A stretch of DNA of 64,000 nt from Rubrivivax sp. (GTDB taxonomy: Bacteria > Pseudomonadota > Gammaproteobacteria > Burkholderiales > Burkholderiaceae_C), in NCBI GenBank assembly GCA_027484825.1, contig JAIXSE010000021.1, forward strand, positions 124,001 to 188,000, read 5' to 3'. Position 1 is the stretch's first letter. Each line of letters opens with the position of its first letter. Below are positions 42,855 through 53,245 of this stretch, one piece after another. The notes beneath the pieces are model-generated. The model was not told the DNA's origin. It was given only the letters and a program-made list of their open reading frames with translations, and did no database searches. The position numbers were made by a program, and so were the translations under genes.

Positions 42855-43595
42855 ATGAAACGATCACTGAGCCTTGCGCTGCTGGGCGTTGCCGTGTCCC
42901 TGTCCGCGCAGGGCGCCGCCGTGGTGAACGGCGACTTCGAGGGCGGCACGCTGACCGGCTGGTACGCCAGCGGCGCCTTTGTGGGTGGGTCGTCCACCGC
43001 CATCGTGAATTCGGGGAATGGCTATCCGGCACTGGCCGGCAACCAGTCGGCCCTGATCGTGGCCATGTCGCAGCATCCCCTGAACGACACCGTGACCTGC
43101 ACGACCGACCCTTGGAATGTGGCCTGTCCACTGCCGGTTCCATTCAGTCCGTCGGGTGCCGGTGTGCCGACCTTCTTCTCTCAGAATGTGGCCGGACGCT
43201 TTCTTCGAGGCGGCTTCATCGCCCAGGATCTGAACGTCTCAGCGGGTGACACGCTCGACTGGCTGTCCAGACGTTTTGGTGAAGTGGCCTCCGGCACTGC
43301 GGGCAGTCAGGGCAATGTCGACAATGCGTTTTTCATTGCCACCAACGGCAGCACCGAAGCGGTGGTGGATCTGCGCAGCAACCTCTCGTCCTACACCTTC
43401 GGCCAGGGCGGCCTCTGGTCGATCTATTTTGGGGTGCAGCAGACCGAGGATCCGTACCTGTGGAGCGGCTTGCAGGTCGACGCCATCCAACTCCGCAGCA
43501 CCGAGGTGTCCGAGCCCGCCTCCCTGTCGCTGGTGCTGGCTGCCGGCGGGATGCTGTTCTGGCGCCGGCGGACGACGGTCCGTCCACTGCGCTGA
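42855..43595 (+). CDS. PEP-CTERM sorting-domain protein (exosortase substrate)
   Basis: 246 residues from the ATG at 42855 behind GGGAG. Signal peptide MKRSLSLALLGVAVSLSAQG. A beta-rich Gly/Ser/Thr body starts VVNGDFEGGTLTGWYASGAF. The C-terminal sorting signal is SEPASLSLVLAAGGMLFWRR, i.e. SEPAS, a hydrophobic helix and an Arg cluster. Exosortase XrtA would cleave at the motif and release the protein for surface or EPS-matrix association. It is the only clear substrate in the window; no exosortase gene is here. Confidence 0.9.
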   Translation: MKRSLSLALLGVAVSLSAQGAAVVNGDFEGGTLTGWYASGAFVGGSSTAIVNSGNGYPALAGNQSALIVAMSQHPLNDTVTCTTDPWNVACPLPVPFSPSGAGVPTFFSQNVAGRFLRGGFIAQDLNVSAGDTLDWLSRRFGEVASGTAGSQGNVDNAFFIATNGSTEAVVDLRSNLSSYTFGQGGLWSIYFGVQQTEDPYLWSGLQVDAIQLRSTEVSEPASLSLVLAAGGMLFWRRRTTVRPLR

Positions 43596-43622
43596 TGAGG
43601 CGCCACCCACGGCAGCGCCTCA
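43596..43622. terminator. Bidirectional terminator-like hairpin
   Basis: TGAGGCGC (43596-43603) pairs with GCGCCTCA (43615-43622) across an 11-base loop. It lies exactly between the convergent PEP-CTERM and chemoreceptor genes. There is no T-run. Confidence 0.5.
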
Positions 43623-43631
43623 ACGATCCGT

Positions 43632-45206
43632 TCACGCCATCCGCAACCCATCCCGCAGCTTGAAGCGCGAGATCAGCTCCGACAGCGCCTGGGCCTGCTG
43701 CCGCAGGCTTTCGGCGGCTGCGGCGCTTTCTTCCACCAGCGCCGCATTCTGCTGCGTGCCCTGGTCGATGGCGGTCACCGCCGCATTCACTTCGCCGATG
43801 CCGGTGCTCTGCTGTTCGCTGGACTGGTTGAGGTCGCTCATCAGCTCGGTCACCGTGCGCACTTGGCGCACGATGTCGTCCATGGTGCGGCCAGCCTCGC
43901 TCACCAGGGCGCCGCCAGCGTCCACCTTTTCCACGCTGTCCGAGATCAGCGTCTTGATTTCCTTGGCGGCCTGGGCCGAGCGCTGGGCCAGCGCCCGCAC
44001 CTCGCCCGCCACCACCGCAAACCCACGGCCTTGCTCACCAGCCCGTGCCGCTTCGACCGCGGCATTGAGCGCCAGGATGTTGGTCTGGAAGGCGATGCCG
44101 TCGATCACGCCAATGATGTCGTGAATACGGCGGCTGGAGCCGTTGATGGCTTCCATGGTGCTGATCACTCGCCCAACCACGTCGCCGCCCTGACCGGCCA
44201 CCTTGGCCGCTTCGCTGGCCAGGTCGGTCGCCTTGCGGGACGTTGCGGCACTGTGCTGCACGGTCGAGGTCATATGGGCCATCGAGGACGCCGTCTGCTG
44301 CAGCGCACTGGCCTGGGATTCGGTCCGGGCCGACAGGTCCTGATTGCCGATGGCAATCTGCGACGACGCCGTGGCAATGCCGTCCGCCGCTTCGCGGACG
44401 TTGGTCACCATGCCGGACAGGTTGTCCCGCATGGCCCGCAGGGCGGCCAGCAACTGCGCCATCTCATCCTGCCCCTTCACCTCGATCTCCTGACGCAGGT
44501 CACCTTGGGCCACCGATTCGGCCAGGCTGATGGCATGGGCCAGCGGACGGGTCACCGCGCGGCTGATCAGCCAGCCCAGCACCGCCGCCGTCAAGGCCGC
44601 AACGACCGCGATGACGCTGAGCAGCCAGCTGTCCTGCGTCAGTCGGGCCGCTGCTTCCGCGGTTTCTTCTGCGGCCCTTCGGTCCTCATAGGCGATGAAG
44701 TCCTTGGTGGCCTTCAGCAGCGCCGCCAGCAACGGGCGGCACTCATTGTTCATCTTGGTGATCGCCTCGTCCCGCTGACCCTGCTGGGCCAGAGCCACGA
44801 TGGCCAGGGCCACCGGCCCGTATTTCGCTTCCACCGATTCGACGGCGCCGAACAGTTCATGGTCCTTGGCGGTGGCTGCCGGATCCGCAATGTCCTTCTT
44901 CAGTTTCTCGAGGCTGTCCTTCACCGCCTGGTGGGCCTCAGTCACTGCGACCCCCTCCAGCCGACGGTCTTCGGCTGTGGTGACCAGCACCAGATTGCGC
45001 GCTGCAATGGCGCGCGACTTGGTGGCCGTTTCCAGGTCGGTCACCAGGCGCTGCCGGTACCCGACACCGTCCAGATACTCCTGGAAGCGGGCATTCGCAT
45101 GGTTCAGCCACATCAAGGCAGCGCCGGCGACCAGCGCCACGATCAGCGCCATCAGGCCAAAGCCTGCCCAGAGTTTGGTCTTGACCTTCAATGACAGCAG
45201 CTTCAT
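43632..45206 (-). CDS. Methyl-accepting chemotaxis protein
   Basis: 524 residues from the ATG at 45206. TM1 is about 13-35 ([17 protein letters not shown]). A periplasmic four-helix-type domain contains [20 protein letters not shown], then TM2 near 190-212, HAMP and the signalling tip near 369-395. It ends [13 protein letters not shown] without a CheR tether. It is the third receptor of this type in the window and probably a paralogue of those at 3073 and 6898. Confidence 0.93.
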   Translation of the reverse strand: MKLLSLKVKTKLWAGFGLMALIVALVAGAALMWLNHANARFQEYLDGVGYRQRLVTDLETATKSRAIAARNLVLVTTAEDRRLEGVAVTEAHQAVKDSLEKLKKDIADPAATAKDHELFGAVESVEAKYGPVALAIVALAQQGQRDEAITKMNNECRPLLAALLKATKDFIAYEDRRAAEETAEAAARLTQDSWLLSVIAVVAALTAAVLGWLISRAVTRPLAHAISLAESVAQGDLRQEIEVKGQDEMAQLLAALRAMRDNLSGMVTNVREAADGIATASSQIAIGNQDLSARTESQASALQQTASSMAHMTSTVQHSAATSRKATDLASEAAKVAGQGGDVVGRVISTMEAINGSSRRIHDIIGVIDGIAFQTNILALNAAVEAARAGEQGRGFAVVAGEVRALAQRSAQAAKEIKTLISDSVEKVDAGGALVSEAGRTMDDIVRQVRTVTELMSDLNQSSEQQSTGIGEVNAAVTAIDQGTQQNAALVEESAAAAESLRQQAQALSELISRFKLRDGLRMA

Positions 45207-45419
45207 ACGGGGGCCTCGCGACAAAAAGTGATTTGTTCAGTGCGAGTGAATCTTCGGCCAGCGACCCTTCCGGCGGAAGAGCGAACAGACGATGCGCCGG
45301 GACGGCCAGCCGCTGATATGGCTGTGCGGGATCGACCTACAGGGTTAACCCGGCCCATTGAGCGATGACAGTGACGCCATGCTGCCGGTCAACGACAGGG
45401 GCCGCGAGGCGGCGCTGCT

Positions 45420-46397
45420 TCAGGCGCCAAAGGCGTGCGCCAGCCCGGCCACTTCCCGCTCGAAGATCATCCGTTCACGCATCACCGCCTGCCGGGCCGG
45501 CAGGCTCAAGTCCAGATAAAACGCGTACTGCTGCATCAACTGCCGTGCGCCCGCGAAGACCTGATCGACTTGGTCCGGCTTGAAGTAGCACTCTTCCGGC
45601 AGAAGATAGTCTCTGGCGGCCCCGACATCCAGCGCAAAGACGCAGCAATTGCGCGTCAGCGCTTCCCGCGCCAGCCGGTCCTTGCCGGGGAAGGTGCCCA
45701 GGTCAATGAACAGGCGGCTGCGGCCCAGCGCTTCATACACCTGAGCCCGGCTCATGCCGCGGATCAGATGCACCTTGCAATCGTTCTCCCGCTCCAGCCG
45801 GGTCGCAATGGCCCCCACGTCATACAGCACCTTGTGATTGGCATTGATGGCGATGTCGGTCTTGGGCAGCTCCTGGGCGGCTTCCGCGCCCGGTGTGTAG
45901 TCCGACAGCGGCAAGGTGCGATGACAGCCCAGCGCCCGGATCACCTGATGCGCATAGCTGGACTGGTAGGTGTGCAGCACCCGCTCCGTGCGCAGCGCAT
46001 TGAGATTGACCTTCTGCACCGACAGGTATTCAAACGCGTTGTCGATGCTCAGCCACCAGACCATCGGCGTGCAGGGCTGGAAGTAGCGCAGCCAGTGCAC
46101 ATAGGTCTCGGCCAGCACGACGCAGGTGTCGGCATTCATCACGATCTGCTCGGCCAGCCGCACCTGGTACTTCTCATAGTCCGCCACCGTGTTGGGCCGG
46201 GGCTGCAGCCGCAAGGCCGTGTCAGGGCCCAGGCCGTTGCCGCGATGCAGCTGGTCAATTGCCGCCAGGTCACTGGGCAGCACATACCAGACCCGGGCAT
46301 CGTGACCCTGGCGGATGAGGGCGTCGGAGAGCTGATGAAGGGCCTCGGGCCCGCCAGTCTGAACGCCGTGGGGAATCAGGATGATGATCTGTTTCAT
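45420..46397 (-). CDS. Glycosyltransferase-like protein (GT-B type)
   Basis: 325 residues starting MKQIIILIPHGVQTGGPEAL. The opening strand plus GGPEALHQLSDALIRQGHDA is the N-terminal Rossmann pattern of GT-B enzymes. The second half has LFIDLGTFPGKDRLAREALT, equivalent to the donor-binding E/D-rich region of family 4 enzymes. It is the last of the five-gene minus-strand row that begins with the giant repeat proteins, 76 bases after the DUF5672 gene. The donor sugar is unknown. Confidence 0.75.
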   Translation of the reverse strand: MKQIIILIPHGVQTGGPEALHQLSDALIRQGHDARVWYVLPSDLAAIDQLHRGNGLGPDTALRLQPRPNTVADYEKYQVRLAEQIVMNADTCVVLAETYVHWLRYFQPCTPMVWWLSIDNAFEYLSVQKVNLNALRTERVLHTYQSSYAHQVIRALGCHRTLPLSDYTPGAEAAQELPKTDIAINANHKVLYDVGAIATRLERENDCKVHLIRGMSRAQVYEALGRSRLFIDLGTFPGKDRLAREALTRNCCVFALDVGAARDYLLPEECYFKPDQVDQVFAGARQLMQQYAFYLDLSLPARQAVMRERMIFEREVAGLAHAFGA

Positions 46398-46473
46398 CGT
46401 GGGCTCGATGCTGGAGGTGCGAAGGGCTGGAGGTGCGAGGCAGCAAGGCGCAATGAATCAAGCGTGGTCGGAT

Positions 46474-47340
46474 TCAGCCCTGCGGGGGCGCGGCGGAGGC
46501 GCTGGCGGGTTCACTGGCGGACGCAGCCGCCGCATTCAAGGCCGCCAGCCGCTGGGCCAACCGCTGCGCCGCTGCTGGCGACACCACCTGCAGGCCGGGC
46601 AGCAGGTAGTTGCTGCGACTCTTGATGATGCGGTCGGAGAGGTGCTCCACCAGGAAGTCCGGACTCTCCCGGTACACCGACGGCAGATGGAAGATGCCGT
46701 GAAAGCCGAAGGTCGGGAAAGGCACGGCCGGGAATTCGACCGAGAAATGCTGCGCAATGGCCTTGGGCGCAAAGCGGCACCCCTGTTGCTCCAGCGTCTC
46801 GCGCATGCGGCGGCAGATGAAGAGGTCTTCCGCCTCGGTCGGGTCGGCATAGTCCAGTTGGGCCACGGCCTGCACCAGGCGCTTGGAGCGCCAGGAGAAC
46901 CCGCCGTTGCCCACCTCATGCCGGTCGTAGTTGGGCCAGGGCGCGCCGATGTAGTCGTAGTGCAGGAAATGCGGCGAGAACTGGTCGGCATTCAGCACAA
47001 AGCCGTCGTACTGGATGACCAGCACAAAATCCGCGGTCAGATGGCGGGCCAGTTCGCGGGTGACCAGCAGGTTGTACTCACTGATCGAGCGCAGCGTTGG
47101 AATGCGGATCACCGGCAGGCCGGGCCACAGCGCCGGTTGGTCGGAAAAGATCAGCACCTCGGAAAACGGCAGCCCCTGCCGTTCCATCGACTGCATGCTG
47201 TGCAGCAGCGCCTGGCGCGCCAGCTGGTGCAGGTCGGTGTCGATGATGGCCACGGCCAGGCGCGGCCCGGCAGCACGCGGTGGGGCCACGGAGTCGTCAT
47301 TGGCGGCCGTGTCGGCGGCGCCGGTGGAGGAGGGGGTCAT
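46474..47340 (-). CDS. DUF5672 family glycosyltransferase-like protein
   Basis: 288 residues. After a Ser/Ala-rich head come LAVAIIDTDLHQLARQALLH, DFVLVIQYDGFVLNADQFSP (with a DG pair like a DxD), YDYIGAPWPNYDRHEVGNGG then FSWRSKRL, and AEDLFICRRMRETLEQQGCR. These are the DUF5672 hallmarks, a GT-A-like family. It ends with an Ala/Ser tail. Twelve bases separate it from the upstream family 4 glycosyltransferase gene, so the two are co-expressed. Confidence 0.85.
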   Translation of the reverse strand: MTPSSTGAADTAANDDSVAPPRAAGPRLAVAIIDTDLHQLARQALLHSMQSMERQGLPFSEVLIFSDQPALWPGLPVIRIPTLRSISEYNLLVTRELARHLTADFVLVIQYDGFVLNADQFSPHFLHYDYIGAPWPNYDRHEVGNGGFSWRSKRLVQAVAQLDYADPTEAEDLFICRRMRETLEQQGCRFAPKAIAQHFSVEFPAVPFPTFGFHGIFHLPSVYRESPDFLVEHLSDRIIKSRSNYLLPGLQVVSPAAAQRLAQRLAALNAAAASASEPASASAAPPQG

Positions 47341-47351
47341 GAGGCGCCTTG

Positions 47352-48509
47352 TCAGCAGAGATCGAGCAGTTGGCGGGTGACCTGGGCCCAGGAGAAGCGC
47401 TGGGCCAGGCGCTGGCGTGCCGACTCCCGGCGCGCCGCCGGCGGCAGGCGTTTTTCGACGACCTGCAGCATGGCTTCGCGCAGGTCTTCCAGGTCCGGCA
47501 CCACAAACGCACCACCCACCGGCTGCGGCGCATCGGCCGGTGTGCCGGGGCGGGTGAACAGGCGGTGGCAGAGTTCGGGCGGGGTGAAGTCGTCGGTGGC
47601 GCCGCCGCCGCTGACAATCACATGGGTGCCGCAGCCCATGGCCTCGAGCACCGGCAGATTGAAGCCTTCGGCCCGGTAGGGCGAGACATACGCGTCCGAC
47701 AGCGCATACAGCGAGCGGATCTGCGGCAGGTTGAGGCTGGTGGACAGCACCGCAATGCCGTCCCGCACCACCGGAAGGCCCAGTTGCGGGGCACGGGCGG
47801 CCATTTCGGCGAACACCCGCTCCACCGAGATCCCATACAGCCCCTGATGGTCCTTCAGGATCAGCCGCACCGGCAGCCCGGACAAGCGCAGCTCTGCAAA
47901 CGCCAGCAGCAGCAGGTCGATGCCCTTGTTCCAGGTGGCCACGCCGACATTGGTGAAGACGGTCTCCTCCGGCCGGATGTTCAGCGCCGCCCGTGCCTGC
48001 AGGCGCTGCTCATCGGTCATCGGGAAGAAGGTGTCGGTCTTGTAGCCGTGGGGCACGACCTGCACCTTGTCCGGGTCGAAGCCATAGTCCACCAGCCGCG
48101 CCTTGGACCAGCGCGTGGGCGTGATGACCAGGTCCTCGCCCTGGGTGAAGTCCGACGGCTGAAGCTCCGGCGGATCAAAGCTCTTGCCGCTCAGGCCGAA
48201 CTCGGTCACAACGAAGGTGAGGTGGCGCCGGGCCAGGGACGGATGGGTGAGCCGCACCGGCGAGGCAATGCGCAGGCAGGTGTCCATCACCTGCTCGCCG
48301 GGGTCCGGCAGCCCGTCAATGACCGCGCGCTCCTCGGGCGAGAAGCCGGAGTCCAGCTTGCTGCGGTCCCAGTGCGGCATGAAGAACGGCGCATCCCGAT
48401 GGAACAGCTGGAAGCGCGGGTCCTTGACCATCTCCAGAATCTGGTTCTGGTTGACCATGGCGATGGAGTGATTCACCCCCCGCCAGCCCTCGATGCACAG
48501 AGTTTTCAA
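47352..48509 (-). CDS. Family 4-type glycosyltransferase
   Basis: 385 residues from a TTG at 48509 with GGAAGGA upstream. It is GT-B: an N-terminal acceptor domain, then ITPTRWSKARLVDYGFDPDK, VVPHGYKTDTFFP and FTNVGVATWNKGIDLLLLAF. The donor-site motif YVSPYRAEGFNLPVLEAMGC contains the conserved E..GLP..EA.. pattern. It follows the second giant repeat gene by 147 bases on the same strand. A role in glycosylating those Ser/Thr-rich proteins is my inference. Confidence 0.9.
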   Translation of the reverse strand: MKTLCIEGWRGVNHSIAMVNQNQILEMVKDPRFQLFHRDAPFFMPHWDRSKLDSGFSPEERAVIDGLPDPGEQVMDTCLRIASPVRLTHPSLARRHLTFVVTEFGLSGKSFDPPELQPSDFTQGEDLVITPTRWSKARLVDYGFDPDKVQVVPHGYKTDTFFPMTDEQRLQARAALNIRPEETVFTNVGVATWNKGIDLLLLAFAELRLSGLPVRLILKDHQGLYGISVERVFAEMAARAPQLGLPVVRDGIAVLSTSLNLPQIRSLYALSDAYVSPYRAEGFNLPVLEAMGCGTHVIVSGGGATDDFTPPELCHRLFTRPGTPADAPQPVGGAFVVPDLEDLREAMLQVVEKRLPPAARRESARQRLAQRFSWAQVTRQLLDLC

Positions 48510-48656
48510 CGCGACGTCCTTCCGGTTGGCCCCCAGGCGCCCGTGGACGGGCCACGGCGGGGCATCTTCGGACCCATTGTGTCCCGATGGTGAACAAGGG
48601 CAAGCGTCGAAAAGCCGGATTCGCCCCGGGCATCTCTGATCAGGGAGGCCGCGGCG

Positions 48657-51600
48657 TCAGATCAAGGGCGCGGGGGTGTCGTCGTCCGGGTGTTTTCGCA
48701 TGAGCAGGGTGGGGCTCAGCGACAGGTGGGCGCCGTCCTCGGACGTGGTGCCAGAGGAACTGCCCTGAACTGTGGCGGATGACGACGTTGCGCCCACCGC
48801 CGCAGAGGTCGCGATGCCTGCCGCACTGGACAGCAGGCCCCCCGCGTCCAACCCGGTCTGCGCCGGCGCCGCCAGCACGTCCGACGCCTGCACCGTCGTG
48901 CCGCCCTTGGCGAACCAGACGTCCGCCATCTCATGGGTCACCCCATCGGCGGTCTTGTAGCCCGAGATCAGCGCCAGACGGTTGCCGTTGTCCTGGGCCG
49001 TGCTGGCCTGGGCATTCAGATCCAGCTCCACGATGCCCAGCTCGGCCAGTGTCTTGAGCTCCCCGGCGTCGGTCTTGCCGTTGCCATTGGCATCGGCCCA
49101 GATCCGCAGCTCCGAGAACCCGGCATCCGCCGCCGTCAGCTTGTGGTCGTGGTTGCTGTCCATGGCCATCATGGCCTGATAGCCATTGGCCGCATGCTGC
49201 CCATTGGCCAGCACCGTGCCGGAGCCGAACAGCTCCGCCCCGGAATTGATCACGCCGTCGCCGTTGAGGTCGCGTGCCAGCAGGCCGTTGCCGCCGGCCA
49301 TCCAGCCCCATTGCTGCTGCTGGCCGGTGCCGTTCATGTCGAACATCACCCCATGCTCGGAGGACACGGTCGAGAGTCCGGTCCCGTCCAGGTTGAGCAT
49401 GATGGGTGTGGCCAGGAACAGCGCATCGAGCTGCTTGCCGCTCATGGCGTGCAGTGCGTCGGTGTTGAAGGCCAGCACCTGGTCCATGTTCAGGGCCGCC
49501 AGGTCGCGGGTTTCCAGGCCGATGACGGCGTCGCTGGTGATGGCGTGGATCTGGTCCACCGTCAGCGCCCGGGCCTGGTCGCGGGTCAGGGCCGTCAGGT
49601 CCTCGCTGAACATGACCGCAAACCCGTCCGACGAGATCGCGGCGATCTGCAGGCTGGTCATGGCGGCAATGTCGCGGCTGTCCAGCGCCTGGATGGCGTC
49701 GGTGTTCAGCGCGGCGATCTGCTCGGTATGCAGGGCCCGCAGCACCTGTGTGCTCAGGCCGTTGATCTGGTCCGAGCCCAGGGCAGCGATCATGTCGGTG
49801 CCCAGGCCGTTGAGCATGGTGGAGCTGAAACCGCGCATGGCGGCCGAACTCAGCGCCGCGAAATCCTCGGTGGCGAAGCCGCCCAGCTGGTTGAGCGTCA
49901 GCTCGGCCACCTGCGCACTGGTCAGCAGGTGCATCTGGTCGGTGTTCAGCGCCGAGAAATCCCCGGCGTCCATGACACGGATGGCCCGGCCGGGCAGCAG
50001 CGCGATGTCCTGCGGATCCAGCGCGGCGATCTGGTCACTGGTCCAGGCCAGCACCTGTACGTTGGTCAGCGCGGCCACCTGATGGGTGTCCAGCGCGGCA
50101 ATCTGGTCGGTGTGCATCGCCGCGGCCTGCTGGAAGGTCAGCGACGCCACCTGGCTGGTGTTCAGGGCCTGGATCTGGTCCAGGGTCAGCCAGCCGATCT
50201 GGTCGGTGGTCAGGGCTCGCAGCGCCGTGGTGTGCAGCTGGGCCAGGTCCTGGGTCTCCAGGGCTGCGACCTGGCTCGCGTCCAGGGCGGCCAGTTGGGA
50301 GGACCGCAGCGCGGCGAACTGCACGGTGGTCAGCGCCTGCAGCACATCGCTGGGCATCGCGGCGATCTGCAGCGAGGTCAGGGCGGCGATCTGTTTGGCC
50401 GAGAAGGTGGCCATCTGCGAGCCGTCCAGCGAGGCGAACTGGTCGCTGCCCAGTCCCAGCAAGGCGGTGCTGGAAATCTTGGCCAACTGCCCCGGTGAGA
50501 GGTGATCCAGCTGGTCCACCGTCATGCCCATCAGCTGTTTGGACGTGAGCGAGGCCAGCTGGGCGTCGGTCAGACTGGCGACGCTGTCGCCACTCAAGGC
50601 CGCGATCTGCGCGGAGTTCCAGCCCGCCAGCGCGCGGGTGCTGATGGCGGCCACATCGGCCAACTCCAGATTGGCGATCTGGTCGGTGGTCAGCGCGCCG
50701 ATCTGCCGGGACGACAGCACCGCGTACTGCCCGGTGTTCATCGCATTCAGGTCGGCCTGGGACCAGGCCGCGAGCTGCGCGGTGGTCAACGCGGCGACCT
50801 GGCTGGTGCGCATCGCATCAATCTGCGAATCGACCAGGGCATTGAGCTGGGTGGTGCTCAGCGCCTGCACGGCGGTCACGCTCAGGCCGATCACGCCCTG
50901 GCTGGACAGCGCGTCGATCTGGTCCGGCGTCATCGCCGCGACCTGGGCGGTGCTGAGCTGCCCCGTCTGGCTGCTGCCAAAGGCGCCGAACTGCTCCCGG
51001 GTCATCTGGCCGATCTGGGTGGCGCCCAGCACCGCCAGGTAGGTCGGTTTGACGGCGGCCAGCATCTCCGGCGCCAACAGGCCGATCTCATTGCTGGAGA
51101 TAGCCGCGATCTGGAAGGAGGTCAGCGCCGCAAAGTGGCTGGTGCCCAGCGCATTGAGCTGGTCATGGTCCAGCTCCCGGACCTGGGCCGTGCTCAGCGC
51201 CACCAGCTGGCTGGTGCGCAGCGAGGTGAGGGCGGTCGCGCCCAGGGCGTCGAACTGGTCGGAGGTCAGGCCCTTGATGGCCAGGGTGTTGATGGCGGCC
51301 AGCGCGTCGGTGCTCAGGGCCTGGATCTGATCCACCCGCAGGGCCGCGATCTGTCCGGAATTGAGCACCTGCGCCTGCGCGGTGGTGATGCCGCCCACCA
51401 GGGCCACATCCAGCGCGCTGATCTGCGCCGTGCTCAGCGAACGGATGACCGTGCCGGACAAAGCGCCGAAGTCCTCGGACTGCAGCAGGGACACCTGCTC
51501 GGTCGTCAGCCCGCGGAACTGCTGCGAGCTGAAGGCGGAGAACTGGCCGGTGGTGAGGCTGTTGAGGTCGTCTGGCGTCAAGGCGGACAGCTGCGCCGTG

Positions 51601-53141
51601 GTCAGCGCCCGCACCTGGGCCGAGGTCAGCGCGATCAGCTGATCGGTGGTGAGCAGGTCCAGCTGATCGGTGGTCAGCGTGGCCACCACCCGGGTGGACA
51701 GCGCCTGGATGGCACCGGTGCTGAGCGAGGTCAGTTGGTCGGACGTCAGGTCGCTGAGCTGCCGGGTGCCGATGGCGCCGGCCTGGCTGCTGCTCAGCGC
51801 CGCCAGCTGCGCCGGATCCAGGGCGGCCAGTTGCGCGCCGCTCAGGCCCTTGAGCGCCGTGCTGCTCAGGGCGGCCAGGTCGTCGGTGCTCAGCGAATGC
51901 AGCTGGCTGCCGGACAGGGCGGCCAACTGGCTGGAGGTCAGGGCATGGATCTGGCTGGTGGTCAGCGCGGCCAGATCGTCAGTGTCGAAGGCGGCCAGTT
52001 GCCGGGTGGTGATGGACTGGATCTGCGTCGTCTTGAGTGCGGCCAGTTGCTCCGCCTCCATCGCCGCCATCACGTCCGGACGCAGGCCGGCCAGCGCCGC
52101 ACTGCTCAGCGACCGCAATTCGTCGGTGCTGAAGGATGGCAACTGCTCGGAATGCAGACCGATCAGCTGCAGCGAGGTGAAGCTGGCCACCTGCTGGGCC
52201 GTCAGCCCATTGAGCTGGTCGGAGCTCAGCGCCGCCAGTTGTGCCGAGTCCAGGGCCCGCAGGCCCTTGGTGCCGATCACGCCGAGGTCTTCCGCCTCCA
52301 GCGCCGCCACCTGAGCGGTGTTCAGCGCCTTGATCTGCAAAGTGCCCACCGCGCTCATCTGCTCGGTGGTCAGGGCGGCCAGGTTCTCGGTGGTGAGGGT
52401 GCGGAACTGCTGGCTGCTCAAGGCGCTGATCTGGCGCGAGTCCAGCGTCACCAGGGCGTCGGACGTCAGGTGTGACACCGCCGTGGTGGTCAGGTAGCGG
52501 ACCGCCTGGGTGTTGAGCGCATGCAGCGCGTCACTGGACAGGCTGTTGAGCTGCTCGGCCGTCAGGCCACGGCTCTGGTTGCCGCTGATGGTGTTGATCT
52601 GCGCGGTGTCCAGCGCCGTCAATTGGTCGGTGCTGAGCGAGCCAAGCTGGCTGGTGCTCAGCGCCTTGATCTGCTGGCCGGTCAGGGCCGCCACTTCATC
52701 GGTAGCCAGCAGCGCGATCTGGACGGTGTTGAGGCCGCGCACCTGCACCGAGGTCAGGGCCTGGATCTGGGTGCTGTCCAGCGCGCTGAACTGCACGCTG
52801 TCCAGCCGGCGCAGCCGGTCGATGGTCAGGGCGGGCACCTGATCGGTGGTCAGCGCATGCACCTGGTCCGAGGTCAGCGCCTGCACCGTCAGCGTGCTGA
52901 GGGTGCGGATGGCGGCTGTGCTGATGGCCTGCACATCCCTCAGCTCCATGGCGGACAACTGTCCGGACGCCAGCGAGGTCAGCTGGCGCGCCGTCAGCGC
53001 ATGCACCTGGTAGGTCGTCAGCCCGACCACCTGGGCCGCCGTCAGCAGCGCCCATTCCTCCCCGGTCAGCGTGTTGAGCTGCGTGGTGGTCAGGGCCCCG
53101 ATCTGTTCCGGGGTCAGCGCTGAGACGTCGAAAGTGGCCAT
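48657..53141 (-). CDS. Giant octapeptide-repeat protein, 1494 residues
   Basis: The start is ATG at 53141 (MATFDVSALTPEQIGALTTT); no signal peptide. From about residue 8 to 1240 the chain is some 150 tandem 8-residue units of the form AL(S/T)(S/T)xQ(V/I)x, e.g. ALTTDQVP and ALSSSQAG. The C-terminal domain starts ALFLATPIMLNLDGTGLSTV. It contains calcium-loop motifs DLNGDGVINSGAELF, DSNHDHKLTAADAGF and DANGNGKTDAGELKTL, as in large type I-secreted adhesins. The protein ends DDDTPAPLI. It is a paralogue of the next-upstream gene with the same start and end design. Probably secreted and surface-associated; the function is unknown. Confidence 0.85.
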   Translation of the reverse strand: MATFDVSALTPEQIGALTTTQLNTLTGEEWALLTAAQVVGLTTYQVHALTARQLTSLASGQLSAMELRDVQAISTAAIRTLSTLTVQALTSDQVHALTTDQVPALTIDRLRRLDSVQFSALDSTQIQALTSVQVRGLNTVQIALLATDEVAALTGQQIKALSTSQLGSLSTDQLTALDTAQINTISGNQSRGLTAEQLNSLSSDALHALNTQAVRYLTTTAVSHLTSDALVTLDSRQISALSSQQFRTLTTENLAALTTEQMSAVGTLQIKALNTAQVAALEAEDLGVIGTKGLRALDSAQLAALSSDQLNGLTAQQVASFTSLQLIGLHSEQLPSFSTDELRSLSSAALAGLRPDVMAAMEAEQLAALKTTQIQSITTRQLAAFDTDDLAALTTSQIHALTSSQLAALSGSQLHSLSTDDLAALSSTALKGLSGAQLAALDPAQLAALSSSQAGAIGTRQLSDLTSDQLTSLSTGAIQALSTRVVATLTTDQLDLLTTDQLIALTSAQVRALTTAQLSALTPDDLNSLTTGQFSAFSSQQFRGLTTEQVSLLQSEDFGALSGTVIRSLSTAQISALDVALVGGITTAQAQVLNSGQIAALRVDQIQALSTDALAAINTLAIKGLTSDQFDALGATALTSLRTSQLVALSTAQVRELDHDQLNALGTSHFAALTSFQIAAISSNEIGLLAPEMLAAVKPTYLAVLGATQIGQMTREQFGAFGSSQTGQLSTAQVAAMTPDQIDALSSQGVIGLSVTAVQALSTTQLNALVDSQIDAMRTSQVAALTTAQLAAWSQADLNAMNTGQYAVLSSRQIGALTTDQIANLELADVAAISTRALAGWNSAQIAALSGDSVASLTDAQLASLTSKQLMGMTVDQLDHLSPGQLAKISSTALLGLGSDQFASLDGSQMATFSAKQIAALTSLQIAAMPSDVLQALTTVQFAALRSSQLAALDASQVAALETQDLAQLHTTALRALTTDQIGWLTLDQIQALNTSQVASLTFQQAAAMHTDQIAALDTHQVAALTNVQVLAWTSDQIAALDPQDIALLPGRAIRVMDAGDFSALNTDQMHLLTSAQVAELTLNQLGGFATEDFAALSSAAMRGFSSTMLNGLGTDMIAALGSDQINGLSTQVLRALHTEQIAALNTDAIQALDSRDIAAMTSLQIAAISSDGFAVMFSEDLTALTRDQARALTVDQIHAITSDAVIGLETRDLAALNMDQVLAFNTDALHAMSGKQLDALFLATPIMLNLDGTGLSTVSSEHGVMFDMNGTGQQQQWGWMAGGNGLLARDLNGDGVINSGAELFGSGTVLANGQHAANGYQAMMAMDSNHDHKLTAADAGFSELRIWADANGNGKTDAGELKTLAELGIVELDLNAQASTAQDNGNRLALISGYKTADGVTHEMADVWFAKGGTTVQASDVLAAPAQTGLDAGGLLSSAAGIATSAAVGATSSSATVQGSSSGTTSEDGAHLSLSPTLLMRKHPDDDTPAPLI

Positions 53142-53163
53142 TCAGTCAGTCGGATGCAACAAC

Positions 53164-53235
53164 GGCCGCTCCAGGCGGCCGCACCCCGAAGGGCGAAAAA
53201 TGAGCATCGGCCCCGGTGCTTGCGCAGCCGGGGCC
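53164..53235 (-). promoter_or_regulatory. Two hairpins between the giant repeat genes
   Basis: On the minus strand, GGCCCCGG-N11-CCGGGGCC (53235-53209) is followed by a T5 run and a CCCTTCGGGG tetraloop hairpin. Then GGCCGC-N5-GCGGCC (53180-53164) lies just before the start of the second giant gene. They may attenuate readthrough from the first gene. Confidence 0.55.
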
Positions 53236-53245
53236 GGGGGCCGCC

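Noticed and set aside
48933-52475. Long plus-strand frames antisense to the smaller giant repeat gene
   Set aside because: Same cause as above: periodic coding sequence with high GC at third positions. No start signals or domains.
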